Shown here piece by piece: positions 33,661 to 44,668 of a DNA stretch of 64,000 bases; positions within the stretch are counted from its first letter, which is position 1; each line of letters starts with the position of its first letter. Source of the stretch: Gavia stellata (Eukaryota > Chordata > Aves > Gaviiformes > Gaviidae). The notes beneath the pieces were generated by a model, which was not told where the DNA came from, ran no database searches, and was given only the letters and a program-made list of their open reading frames with translations. The position numbers and the translations under genes were made by a program. The stretch covers positions 29,382,687-29,446,686 of the forward strand of contig NC_082598.1 in the NCBI RefSeq assembly GCF_030936135.1, in the 5' to 3' direction.

Positions 33661-36600
33661 AGGGGCGGGGGAGAGAGGGAAGGGATGCGATCGGCATCGT
33701 CGCGGGGCTGCGGACTGGGAGAGGCACCCACGAGCGAGCCCCCCGCCTCCCCGTCCCTCAGCGCAGCCGGCCAAGCCGGCTGTGGCGGGGAAACCCCAAC
33801 CGCCGCCCGGCTTGACCTGCGCTTGCCAGCCCGCCCCGCGCCTCCGCCCGCGGCGTCGCCGCCGCTCAGGGCCTGAGGAGAGGGGGCAGTCCGGGCCGGC
33901 CGCAGGACACCGAGGCTGCCATGGGAGCCCAGGAGGCGAGCCACCTAGGCAAGGCCCAGGCGCTCCTCATTCCCTCTTTTTCCCCCATTTTTCCTCACGC
34001 AGCCTCTCAGGAAGTGAGGACCCACCGCACGCACGTATTAATTCCCCCAGTCACAGGCCCCAGCAAGTAGAGGGGGACTCTTACGCCCTGGCACCCAGAC
34101 TGAGGCTCAGGAGAGTTCCAGACGAAACCGCATGCTCTCACATGACAAAAATTGATTGCGGACGGTCACTAGAATTAAAAATACAGAGGCAATGAGTTTA
34201 GTCAAGCTGGAGCCTGTCTGGTCACTGTCTTCAGAGGTTGTTCGGTGTGTGAAGGCCTTTTCAAGGAGGATTTAAGCTTTCCTTGTCCTACTGTGACAAT
34301 CTGTCACTTCACAAGGGGTTATCATCCACCCTTCTCCCCTGGCACTGGAGAATTGTACTTACCCAGCCTGCCACTTATGAGGTCCATTTGATTTTGGTAG
34401 GGAAAGAAAATGGGACAGAGTAGAAACATCAGTATTTCAAACTGTAATCAGACTGCCCCCCTCAAGCCCTGCTGCTCGGCTGCTTCATCCTGAATGCATT
34501 TAAAAATCAGGAGGTGTCCAGCTGCTACATTTGGAAGGGCCTAGGCTGCACATGCGAGCCTAGAGCTGCCCTGCTGCAAGTGGCCTGACGCCTGCCCCTG
34601 CCAAAGCCTGGCTGGCATTCAGAAACAAGGTATTCATCTGGCCTCGTAAGTGCTTGCAAGGATACCTGACAGGCTGACAGGATTCGATTCTTCCCACACA
34701 ACATAGGGGTAGCCACCGTCCTTTAAAACCTGACCACAGCAGGAGATAGTGCTGTTGTGTGTAACCCTCACAGCACGTGCTGTTCAGCCTGAAAGCAGAT
34801 GACCTGGTATCCACGGCCTCCTGGTCCAGGTGGGGTCAAAGCCACAGCTCCCATCTCTTAAGGAAGTACCTGTGGTGCTTACATTGTGCCTGCTGTATTG
34901 GGATGGCCTGCATCTGCTGGGCCTCAGTGTGGCAAAGACTCACAGAGCCCAAACAGCCACTAGACCACACCGATGGAAGCACTGTCTTCCCACTTGTGTA
35001 CAAGCTTATTTAGAGTTCGGCATTTGTTGGTTAGAGCAGTTGGGTAGCAATGAGAGCAGGAGCCGCTGGGTTTCTTCGCCGGGTGTAACCATCCCAACAT
35101 TCCCTTGCCCATTTCGCCTTTTCTTGGAAGGACCGTTCACCTTCTGGTAAATGCGATTTCTGTCTGGGTGGTTACCCACCTCAGCCTCTGCACGCACTCC
35201 TCACTTGGGCATGCAAGTAATGACAAGAAAGTATGTGTCTGGCAATACATGGACTTAGTATAACAGCAGGACAGTAATGTTCCTCGAGGGAGCAGAGTGC
35301 TAAGGCCTCAACATGTATATCAGCTTAGCAAGAAAAAAAAATAAAAATAAAAAGCAGCTCCTACATTAAAGTAAGCCTGCATTTTTAAATAATTACTGGC
35401 ACTGTTAACAGTCCTGGCTTTCATTTGTATCTGCAGACATCATCTAATACATAATTAACAGCTAAACAATAATACAGATATATTAAATTGCCCTGTGTGC
35501 ATTGCACATTTTATAGCACACCTCCAATTGTGACTCATTTCAAACCATCTTACACTTTTGATTCACTGCACGCTTAAGTTATCTACGACAGGCACACAGT
35601 CGAGTGCCAGCAAAGATTTCTGGAGAGGAAGTGAATGCTTTCTTCAGTATTTTATAGTCCCAGCTCCAAAAGACTGAGGAAAAACAATGTTTTGTCCTGA
35701 TGGTCCCATCAGATACTAATGGAGCACGAGCAGATTCCTCTAATCTGGGCAAGCGAGCTGTGCTGCCCGGCTCACCACCCCGAGACCCTCCTCAGGAAAA
35801 TGAGTAGTGGTAGCTTTCTTAAAAATGCACGCTGAGTGGCAACTACATGCAAGGCTGAAAGGCCGGGCTTCCCCACAGGCAGCAGAATCCAGCTGTCGGG
35901 GTACCCCGTAAATGGCTGATAGAGGAGGGAAAAAAAAATCACAGGCATTTCTTTCTGAAGGAGGTTTGGACATTGTTTGGGATTCCCCTGTCCCCCGGAG
36001 GAGCCCTTAGCTTCCGACAGAACCTTGGTGTCCAAGACACTCAGGAGATGTCACCAGCTTTTACAGAGACACATAAGCAGAGTCATTCTGTAATTCCTTC
36101 TATTACTCCTTTAAAGTTGTTCGGACTACCTCAGTGATACACTAATTCAACGCTGTGTCACAGTACCTGAAAAGCTTGTAACAGATCTCCAACTAAGGCA
36201 TTCCTTACAAAAACAGAACTAAAGAATTACAATTTAGCCCTGCTGACTCGTCCACCTTTTAGGAACACAGGAAGGGTGTAAGCGGCCATATGGAAAAATC
36301 CATTCCCGTATTTTTACTGCTGAAAGTTAAACCTTCCCAAGAGACCCCGTGAATGCATTAAAAGCTCTAGATACTTGATTTCACTTAAGAGTTTCACCGT
36401 CTCAGCCAGACTGCTAATAATTTAAAATAAAGGTTAATTAATCAGTCGTCTGCCATGAAACGCGTCCAAGGATTCTGCATTTTAAATCAAGCGGAGCAGC
36501 GACACTACTCAGGCACACCGCCGTGTTTACAAACGCGCAAAGCCCGCTGCCGTGCCATGTCGGCCGCACGCGGGCGGGCGTGACGGCGCGGGAAGCGCCG

Positions 36601-38001
36601 CCGCCCCCTCTTCAGGCGCTACGGCAGCGAGCGCCGCACTCCCGCGCGGCCCCTCGCCGGCCCTCCCGGCGGGCGCTGCCGCTCGCTCGCCGCGGGGCTC
36701 CGCACGGGCACCGCCACGGGGAGCGCGGCCCCCGCCCTGCCTCCCGCTCTGACAGCGCCCCCCGCACCGGGGACACCCGGCGACCCCGCTCCCGGCTAGA
36801 GGAGGGAAGGGCAGGCGAGCGGGGCGGACCCTGCAGGTTCGCACTAGCGCGCCCGCCGCCTCGCGGAAGCCCCCCGCCGCGTGCAGCCCCTCCCGTGAGG
36901 GCAGGCACAGCGTGCTCCTCCGCCCCGCTCACCCCTCCTGCCAGGGCGTGTGCTGGGAGACCGGGAGCACCCACGCTATCCCTTTCGGACACCTGCAACC
37001 ACCCGGTTCTCGTCCTCCCTGCAGCGGTTAACTGCCCCCCTCTGTGACCCTCCACCGTGTGACCACCGCCCGTGGGTGGTGGCGACCAGCGGCACCGTCC
37101 CGCCGGACAGCCGGGGGGCACGGGGAGGGGGAAGGAGTGCCTCCACCCGACCCCAGGGTGAAGCCAGCCCTCGCTGCTGCCGAGAGGCAGGTACCGCGCC
37201 GGGGACGAGGTCACGGTGCATCCGCTCCCCGGGAGCCCGGCCGCCGCTGGAGCTGGCACGGCCGTCCTGCCGGAGGTCAAGCCCAAACTTTGCTCTTGCA
37301 AATCCCGGCCGGACCTGTTGCCGTCGGGCTCTGCGCAACGCCTCCCCGCTCCTGAGCAACGAACAGGCACATCAGCCCCGTTGACCCTCCCTGCCGACTT
37401 CGTGAGGGAACTGGGGAGGGGGCGCCGCTAAGCTCTTCGTGAAAGGCTAATAACGCCCGGTTGGCTCACTGCGACTCACCTACATCCCGCGCCCCGAACT
37501 CGGCCGCCGCCGGCGCTTCTTCCGCACAGCCACCGAGTGTCGACACGGGAGCGCTCCGAGACGGCCCCACCGCGGCAGGTGGGGCGCGGGCGGTCACCTG
37601 CCCCCGGCCGCCCCCCAGGCCGCGCCTCCCGGGCAGACGGCACCGTCCCTGCCTGCCAGCCGCGGGTCCGCTCTCGCTACGGCAGATCGCGGGGCTCGGA
37701 GCAGGGCTCGCCCCTTCTCCGCTTGCCCGAGCAACCTGCCGCTCGGCCCCGCGGCGGCAGCGCAGGCTGTGCGCGGCGCGCGGGGATTCCCCGCCGGACG
37801 GGCGGCCGCGCTCCCCTTCTCCCGTCCGCCACTCCCGGCACCCGGCGGCGGCCGGGGGCGTCCCCCTGAGCGCGCTGCCGCCCGCCCGCCCGCACCCCGG
37901 GGGTCGCCGAGCGGCGGAGCCAGCCGCCCCCCCAAACCCCCGGCCCCGTGGCCCCCAGGCGGCCCCACGCGCGGAGGGGAGCGCCCTCGGGCTCGCCTTA
38001 C

Positions 38002-38076
38002 CCGGTTGGCGGAGAGGACCTGCCGGTAGCGCTCCTCCTCCGCAGGCAGGGCAGCGAACTGTTGCATGGAGAGCAT
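38002..38076 (-). CDS. CORIN: CORIN coding exon 1 (cytoplasmic N-terminus)
   Basis: This is a 25-codon first coding exon reading MLSMQQFAALPAEEERYRQV and then LSANR. It ends on a complete codon (CGG) followed by a good donor (GTAAGG). Exon 2 also begins on a complete codon, so the two join in phase. The Pro-rich/acidic/basic composition resembles the short cytoplasmic tail of mammalian corin just before the conserved Val-Leu at the exon junction. The ATG at 38076 has A at -3 but C at +4. A second ATG lies three codons on, in weaker context. The frame is also open upstream as far as 38763, with another in-frame ATG at 38277, so a longer tail cannot be excluded. That openness is expected in GC-rich DNA, and I prefer the short form because its length is close to the mammalian tail. 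The exon sits inside a large CpG island. Confidence 0.8.
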
Positions 38077-38240
38077 GCTCTGGCTGCTGCTGAACCCTCT
38101 CCACTTTGGCCGCCCCCCCCCTTCTCTACCTCGGCCTCCGACGAGCCGCGGCCGCCCGCCTTCCACACATACACACTTGCGGGGCGGGGGGGCTCCGCAT
38201 TTTGTCTGCTCGGCAGACTCCCCCTCCTCCCCTCCTCCAC

Positions 38241-38253
38241 CCAATAATAATAA
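38241..38253 (-). promoter_or_regulatory. CORIN: CCAAT box and AT-rich patch upstream of CORIN exon 1
   Basis: The sequence ccaataataataaa is an isolated AT-rich patch in the CpG island, about 165-180 bp upstream of the CORIN start codon. It contains a CCAAT pentamer (38241-38245, so ATTGG in the direction of transcription). On the - strand the patch reads TTTATTATTATTGG, a poor TATA-like element. It may be part of the core promoter; the transcription start itself cannot be read from sequence. Confidence 0.3.
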
Positions 38254-38405
38254 ACCTCCGCGAGAAAGCCGCCACATCCCCACCCCTTTTGCACACAAGG
38301 CTCTACCCCTTGGGGACAAGCTGAGAGACAGCCCACTTGCTAATTTCGCCCTAAAGCCGTCCCCCAGGGAGGGCGGATGAGGTGGGCACAGCCTTTGTGT
38401 CCGTG

Positions 38406-38423
38406 CCCCCCCCCCCCCCCCCC
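38406..38423 (+). repeat. C18 homopolymer in CORIN promoter island
   Basis: This is a run of 18 C (G18 on the transcribed-sense strand of CORIN), about 330 bp upstream of the start codon. Such a tract can form G-quadruplex structure and is prone to length change and to assembly error. Confidence 0.9.
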
Positions 38424-41400
38424 GCCGTAAAGGACCCCTCGTCACGCCGCGAAGGGCTTCAGGTGGCAGCCCAGCCTGAGCCAGGGACGGTGTGCGGGGC
38501 AGAAACCCGCGGGGCTCGCCCCTCGCACCTCTTACCTTGGCTCGCTGGGGCTCTGCCGCGGGCGAGGCGCCGGGGCAGTCCCCGCAGCGCCCTGGGGCGG
38601 CCGGCTGCCGGCGAGCCCCCGGGCCGCCCAGATGCGCACTTGGCGGCTGAAGCGATCCGAAGGCACCCCGGGGCACGGACCTACCGGCGCTCCCGGCCCG
38701 CCGAGTAGGAGCGCGAGGTTCGGAGCGGGGGATGGCGAGCCCGGGCCGGGCTCCCGGGTCCATCCATCCCCGGTTCCCGGGCGTAGGACTCCTCCGGGCG
38801 CCGGCGGACCCGCTTGTCTTCTGGATGCTCTTTATTGTACGTTGCGGTCACGCAAAGGCTTTCGTTTCACCCCCGGGGGAGGAAGTTTCGCGCCTACAGG
38901 GACTGCAAGGCTTTCCCCCGTAGCACAGTAGCTTGCCTTTCCCCGACCGATCCTCCGTACCTCCAAAAAGAGGGCTGAAAGCGGCGCCGGGCGCTCCCGC
39001 CGGCACCGCAGAAGCGGAGGGGCAGGGGCTCCGGCGGGAGGAAGCTCTCCCGCAGCCGGCGACAGGTTTCTCCAGCTGCTTCCCCGCAGTGAGGCTCCGG
39101 TCCCAGCCCCTCCGGGGGCCACGCAAGCCTGTCGTGCCCCGTCCCTCCCGTGCGAGGAAGCGCTGCGCGGGAGGACGGCGGCGGCCGGGCACGCTGCACC
39201 TGTCCCGCCGCCGGTCGCGGCCGTCACCAACCTCAACGACCTGAGAGCTGGAGGGGTGTGTTTTTTGCTGCAAACCTCTTGAAGCAAAGCTCTCATGCCA
39301 AGAGACGAGTGCCGCCTGAAGCTGCAAATGGCAGAGCAAACGCCCCACCCCGTGAGACACCGGCTTTTAAAGACTTGCATTTTGATGCATTCGTCCCCCC
39401 GTCTCTGCATCTGCATCCAAAGATGTCAAGTCTGACTGAAACCCGGCCTGTGCACATAACGGAGCTCGCAAGTGCTATCCAAGAATGACAGTCAACAGGA
39501 CAAAAAGCGTGGTTGATGGGCAGAAGTGGGCGCTACCAGAACAGAAGCAGTTCAGGACCCTTCTAGGAGCCACAGAGAGCTGTCACTGGCACCACGACTG
39601 GGTTCTGAGATGACTTTTGTAAAACAGAAGGGCTTCCAGTTTTTACTGTGCATCATTTAGTGCTTCTGAAATGCTATCATTCAAAATGTGAGTCAGAAAA
39701 CACCCAAAAAACGTAAACAACCACTTGGACATGAATGTGGCTTCTACCTCTGGTCACTGCTCTTGGCTATCACTGAGGATGACAGACATATATAAACAAA
39801 CTCTATATACAAGGGCTGAGACGAACACTTCTTCCTAGCTTTTTTCCAGCTTCTTTTCCAGATATCTTTATTTCCACACCCTCGGACCTGGGCCCTGTCA
39901 CTTTCTGTTTGTGTGCAATGGTTACAGGGCAGAGAATGGGCGCTCTGTGCTGCTGGAGTGCCACTGTACATAAGTAACTCCTGCTCATGGTAATTCAGTC
40001 CTGCATTTTTTTACCCAACCAAGAAAAGTCGCCCCTGGAGTAAAGCACTGGTTTTGTTTTTGTTTTTGAAACAATTGCAGAAATAATGGGAAAAGCATGG
40101 AAAGAGAAAGAAGCAAAAGCATTTATGTAAAAAAATCTTCAAATTGCTTAATGTAAACCAACAAATGTTTCGTGCTGCAATGCTCATAAAAAAAGTAATC
40201 AAACCATAATTCATTACTTATTACAGTATTTTACAGAGATTAGTTAGCCCCGTCAAAAATTATGGTAAGAACAACCGAAAACGGAAATCTAAGAGGTGCA
40301 GTACATGGCTCAGACCGCCAAGCCAGCTCAGCCTTGGATCGAGGATGTGTTCTTTTCAGCAGTGGAACTGTGAATTCCAAACCCCAAACCAATCTTGACT
40401 CCTAATCTCATACTAATTTCTTCAAGTGTGGGAGCCATTCAAATTGCAGTTTCACAACGACGAGGTTCAGCCACAGTGTACAGCACACAGGGAAAGTCTA
40501 AGCAGAGTTCTGTTTTTGTTGACAATTTTATGAAAACCACTGCATGAGAAACAATTATTTAGATTAAATAATACTTGGTTGAATTAAGCCACGGTTCCCT
40601 CAGAGTATGACTTGTTTCTAGACAGCTGCCATTTAGCCTACCTCATGACTGACTTTAATATATCACAGAGCTCATATTGATAAACTGTCCATACCAGAAA
40701 CTTGTTTTCTGGTAGCATGGCATGTAAATATTTTAATGCAGAGTCCAAATAATTCATTAACATGTAACCATTAGCGGAAAGAAGCCAGCATGTCTCATTA
40801 TCTCATAACTAATTTGATTTTTCTCTAATTTTTACCTTGCATTTCCCTTCCTAGTAAATACAGACCACTACAGTATCTTCATTGTATTATTCTTTAGAGC
40901 GATTGATTGACTCAATTGAATGAGATGGGCAGACACAAATACAAATATACATTCATGAAGCAAGAAAAGGGAGTGACTTGAATGCCCATAGATCACAACT
41001 GGTAATGGGATGAAATCAAAGCAGAAGAGGGATATCGGAACTAAATGAAACTGAGGATAGGGTCACCCAGGGACTCTCCACGCAAACATACTCCACCCTA
41101 AAGCATGCACCAGAGAGCGGCTACCACACACATCAAGCTTCCACTGCCTGGCACAGGAACATCCTTCAGACCAAGCACTTCTGTGCTCTAACCCCACAAC
41201 ACAGAGGCCCATCACTCTCAGGAAAGCTGGCATATAGCAGACATGCTTCAGAGCCAGGACTGCTGAGATTATAAGCTCAGAGTTCAGTGCTTTAAAGCCA
41301 CTATCAAGCATAGAAGCTTTTCTGAACTGATTTTGGTGCTATCCGCACAATAACATTTCCTTCTCTAGTAGTTAAGGTCAGGACAAATGTCTAATAAATC

Positions 41401-41631
41401 AGCTATATTTCCCCACATGAGGACAAAAAAATCATCTACTAAATCCATTCCCCTTTGTTTCATCTTAAGCTACTTCCCCAACCCATTCTCGCAATTTTGT
41501 CAGAGCAGGAACATGAAGGAACACGATTACATAATTCCAGCATTAATCTGAGCAGTAAGAGCTATCACTGCCAGAGAACGGAGCAAAAAGCATGCCTAAA
41601 ACTTCTGCTGCAGTATGTCAGTCATCATACC

Positions 41632-42464
41632 TGCTCGAGGGTCGGAAGGCTCTGCAGAGGGATCTGGACAGGCTGGATGGATGGGCCGAGGCCAATTGTA
41701 TGAGGTGCAACAAGGCCAAGTGCCGGGTCCTGCACTTGGGTCACAACAACCCCACGCAACGCTACAGGCTTGGGGACGAGTGGCTGGAAAGCTCGCCCGC
41801 AAAAAGGACCTGGGGGTGTTGATTGACAGCCGGCTGAATATGAGCCAGCAGTGTGCCCAGGTGGCCAAGAAGGCCAACGGCATCCTGGCCTGTATCAGAA
41901 ATAGTGTGGCCAGCAGGAGCAGGGAGGTGATCGTGCCCCTGTACTTGGTGCTGGTGAGACCACACCTCGAATCCTGTGTTCAGTTTTGGGCCCCTCACTA
42001 CCAGAAGGACACTGAGCTGCTGGAGTGTGTCCAGAGAAGGGCAATGAAGCTGGTGAGGGGTCTGGAGCAGAAGTCTGATGAGGAACGGCTGAGGGAGCTG
42101 GGGTTGTTCAGTCTGGAGAAGAGGAGGCTGAGGGGAGACCTCATCGCTCTCTACAATTACCTGAAAGGGGGTTGCAGGGAGGTGGGTGTTGGTCTCTTCT
42201 CCCAGGTGACTAGCAACAGGACAAGAGGAAATGGTCTCAAGTTGCATCAGGGAAGGTTCAGGCTGGATATTAGGAAAAATTCTTTACTGAGAGTGGTGAA
42301 ACACTGGAATAAGCTGCCCAGGGAAGTGGTTGAGTCACCCTCACTGGAGGTGTTCAAGGAACGTATGGATGAGGCATTGTGGGACATCGTTTAATAGGCA
42401 TGGTGGTTGGTGGTTGGACTTGATGATCTTACAGGTCTTTTCCAACCTCAGTGATTCTGTGATT
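41632..42464 (+). mobile_element. CR1 LINE, 5'-truncated, 3' end of ORF2 plus 3' UTR
   Basis: The sequence encodes the C-terminal end of CR1 ORF2 (reverse transcriptase). It starts [20 protein letters not shown] in one frame, then shifts near 41795-41812 into the next frame. There [51 protein letters not shown] and [16 protein letters not shown] are all typical of the family. The second frame is open to a stop at 42394. A standard CR1 tail follows (gttggacttgatgatctt, ttccaacctcagtgattctg) and ends in the 8-bp ATTCTGTG-type repeat. 5' truncation and the frameshift make it a dead copy. Absence of a target-site duplication is normal for CR1. Confidence 0.95.
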
Positions 42465-43117
42465 ACCCAGGTGAAGTTTGCTGCTTGACTACACCAGTCC
42501 TTGAGAATTAAAAATTTTTCAAGTTGTTTCTGATGCATTTATTGTCTGACTTGGTTTTTACATTAAATTAACATACACACACACCATGGCTTTGTTATTG
42601 TTACAGGGAACAAACTTGTCCAAGGAGTTTCCAATCCAAAATATATGGACAACTTGTAAACACCTTGGTTCAGCGGAAAGATGAATGCTCAGCAGAATGC
42701 ATTCAGAATCAGGAAAAGCCGCCCCAACTTTTTTAATTTTACAAACAGCTAGATATTCTGCATGTTAAGTATCATCATCAGGCTTCTCTCTATATAATTT
42801 CCCTTCAACAGCAGGTCAGATTATATAATTTGTTTTGATGTATACTTATCAATATGCATTTTTTTGTAAAGTTTAACATTCAATATATTTGCTCATTACA
42901 TTATGTAACAGTACATTACATTTAAATTGCTAAAAAACCCCCTACCTTCAATTCAATATTTCCTTTCTAGAATTACCATCTTTCATTTACACTGAGTAAC
43001 AGGTTTTACCTGTACCTTTTACTTCAAAGCTGGTCATGCTCACAACATGCAGCTCCAACCAAAAAAGGCAAAAAATTAACTGTAAAAATAATTTAAAAAA
43101 CAAATAGAAACCAGTGA

Positions 43118-44494
43118 TTTATTAAACTGCAGATTGCTTGTACCCCCACACTTTTTTATGCCAAGAAACAAATATCTGGTTCAGCAGGCAGATCAACAGA
43201 GTGGAAATGACTCAGATGGTTGGATAAGATATACAGAACTATTTTGAATAAAATCTCAAAAATAGGTATGTCTCACATATGCGAGGTTCAGGAGAGATAC
43301 AAATCCTTTAAGAAAGGGAATATGCCTACTCATACACACATTTGTATGAATGGAATGAATTTTTAAAGATTGGTGTGCTTTCTTATTATAATAAAGATGA
43401 TCAATGAGAAGCAAGTCTTTTCCTCTCCAGTATTTCACACAAATGCTGCAAAATACGCAGAAAAGAACACTAAGAACTATATCAAACATAACTCAACTGC
43501 AGTTCATTTTTATAGCTCTGTAGAGAGAGATTTCTTCTCTTTGCTGTAAAGGCAAGGAAAAACTTTACATTGTACTTGTTTTAAAGAAAAAGCTAGCAGT
43601 AAACAGAAAACTTAGTTATAGTCATGTAAGATACAAGCTGTGTCCACAATGGTCTCATTCATGTTCATCTGCATAGTTCAGTTATAAAGGTATCTTATTG
43701 TATTTTTGGACAATACATCACATTTTACTTCAGCTGAACAAAAATCTCCCTTCTTTTCCTCTCAGTGACAGGAGGGTTACTGGCATAAGCAGTCACATAA
43801 TAGCATCACCTCACTTGGTTAAAGAAACAACACTTACAGATGGAATTCTCTTCCAGGCATTAATATTATAGAAAAGAGTTAAAGTAAAAACTAACCCCAC
43901 AGTCTGTAAGGGGGCCCATTTTATTGTTTGTGATACAGTTGACTTGAAAAACAGTTCACATTTCCTTTCTCTGAACAAAGTTCTGACATGAGGCCCCAGA
44001 ATATTCAAGCCTAAGTGGTCCGATGTTCCCCATCAGTTGTTATAATTAAAACTGACATGAAGCACAGAAATTATACAACATAAAGACTAGCATAAGAATA
44101 CTAATCTTCAATAAACCACTAAATTGATTTTACAGGAAACAGATATTCAATAAAGCATTTTATACTACGCTATTTTTAGTATTATGAAACGGAGACAAGG
44201 AAAAGTAATACAATATATTAAATAGAAGAGGAGTTGTTTATGGATCTCAGTCAGAGGATCTACATCAGCACTTCAGTGTAGAATAAAATCTACTATTACT
44301 TTCAGTGTCTGAATTCAGTTTTGTGCTGTGAATGTAATAACACAAAAGGTGACATTTCTTCCCTCCTCTGCACTTTTCTTGGCAAATAGTATACATACAT
44401 AATCTATGCATATTAAGTTCTGTTACACAGACTAACATTCTAGGAATAATAGCTACCTAAAGCCCAACTGAGGTATATTAAATATTGAGTTGTT
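43118..44494 (-). other. NFXL1: NFXL1 3' UTR (approximate)
   Basis: The UTR follows the NFXL1 stop codon at 44495-44497. Candidate AATAAA signals on the - strand (tttatt on +) are at 43920-43925, 43118-43123 and 42538-42543. The last lies just beside the CR1 tail. I cannot decide which is used, so the lower limit given is the middle candidate. No ORF or small RNA is evident within it. Confidence 0.4.
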
Positions 44495-44668
44495 TCAGTC
44501 ATTGTAGGCCATGAGCCATGCAACCATCACAACAGCAACTCCGAACATCGGCAGCATAATGAGGTTCTTGTATTTCTGCCATGATGATTGTTCAACTTCT
44601 ACTTCATCCTTTCTTCTCTTATTCTTTCTTCGCCCTTTTAATCTGTTTTCAAAAGCTTCCAGTTCAGC
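44495..44668 (-). CDS. NFXL1: NFXL1 last coding exon (basic cluster, membrane segment, stop)
   Basis: This 174-bp coding part has 57 codons plus TGA at 44495-44497. It starts [20 protein letters not shown], finishing the helix and giving a strongly basic cluster, then an acidic DEVEVEQ linker, then SSWQKYKN. About 19 hydrophobic residues follow (LIML through AWLMA), and the protein ends YND. A basic cluster before a short C-terminal hydrophobic segment suggests a tail-anchored membrane protein. This is inferred from sequence, though a C-terminal membrane segment is a known annotation of the family. The acceptor is CTAG. Confidence 0.95.
   Translation of the reverse strand, partial: AELEAFENRLKGRRKNKRRKDEVEVEQSSWQKYKNLIMLPMFGVAVVMVAWLMAYND

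Larger units (their letters stand above)
33370..33990. promoter_or_regulatory. Second CpG island, within CORIN intron 1
   Basis: This CpG-dense island of about 0.6 kb lies 4 kb downstream of CORIN exon 1 in the direction of transcription. It is separated from the main promoter island by about 2.5 kb of ordinary AT-rich DNA. It is interrupted by two conspicuous AT-rich patches (33558-33582 and 33651-33660) that look like MEF2/TATA-type elements. ORFs of 60-137 codons across it are GC-driven. It is a candidate alternative CORIN promoter or a promoter for an antisense transcript. Mammalian Corin is reported to have alternative first exons, so this reading is plausible but not shown here. Confidence 0.55.
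21288..38001 (-). other. CORIN: CORIN intron 1
   Basis: This 16.7-kb first intron has a canonical GT donor (after 38002) and an AG acceptor (before 21287). It contains an unidentified exon-like ORF (23036-23292), a degenerate tandem repeat (27279-27405), an ERVL-like LTR (about 31960-32728), a 30-bp minisatellite (32806-32925), a CpG island (about 33370-33990) and the downstream half of the promoter CpG island (from about 36480). The stretches 23.3-27.2 kb, 27.5-31.9 kb and 34.2-36.4 kb are ordinary AT-rich sequence in which I see nothing supportable. Confidence 0.75.
1..38076 (-). other. CORIN: CORIN gene, 5' part (exons 1-3 and introns; 3' end outside window)
   Basis: CORIN is a type II transmembrane serine protease of heart muscle that cleaves pro-atrial natriuretic peptide. 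Three - strand coding exons are visible at 38002-38076, 21143-21287 and 11189-11641. Their phases join without a break and all introns are GT-AG. They encode the cytoplasmic tail, the membrane anchor and the juxtamembrane stalk, about 224 residues in all. The frizzled, LDL-receptor class A, scavenger-receptor and protease exons are not in the window, so intron 3 runs past the left edge. The gene is large, with introns of about 16.7 kb and 9.5 kb here, in keeping with the very long mammalian gene. The next gene upstream on the same strand is NFXL1, as in mammals. Identity rests mainly on exon 2, which is nearly identical to the mammalian corin membrane region as I recall it. Confidence 0.93.
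36480..39250. promoter_or_regulatory. CORIN: Large CpG island containing the CORIN promoter and exon 1
   Basis: This is about 2.8 kb of very GC-rich, CpG-dense sequence that surrounds CORIN exon 1 (38002-38076) and extends both into intron 1 and upstream. It is the expected position of the CORIN transcription start. Numerous long overlapping frames (up to 389 codons) occur on both strands because stop codons are rare at this base composition. Only the 25-codon exon 1 is supported by a splice donor and matching phase. Confidence 0.85.
38077..44494. other. CORIN upstream region, CORIN-NFXL1 spacer and NFXL1 3' UTR
   Basis: From right to left this holds the NFXL1 3' UTR (below 44495, end uncertain), a CR1 LINE 3' end (41632-42464), about 2.3 kb of ordinary AT-rich sequence (39.3-41.6 kb) with nothing supportable, and the upstream half of the CORIN promoter CpG island (38.1-39.25 kb). 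The two genes are transcribed in the same direction, so the CORIN promoter lies downstream of the NFXL1 terminator region. Confidence 0.75.

Noticed and set aside
36523..39488. Many long overlapping ORFs on both strands, up to 389 codons
   Set aside because: They lie in a CpG island where stop codons are rare. The products are low-complexity Pro/Arg/Ala/Gly. Only the 25-codon CORIN exon 1 has a splice donor and matching phase.
41596..42247. - strand ORFs of 95 and 161 codons
   Set aside because: They are antisense shadows of the CR1 ORF2 sequence on the + strand.
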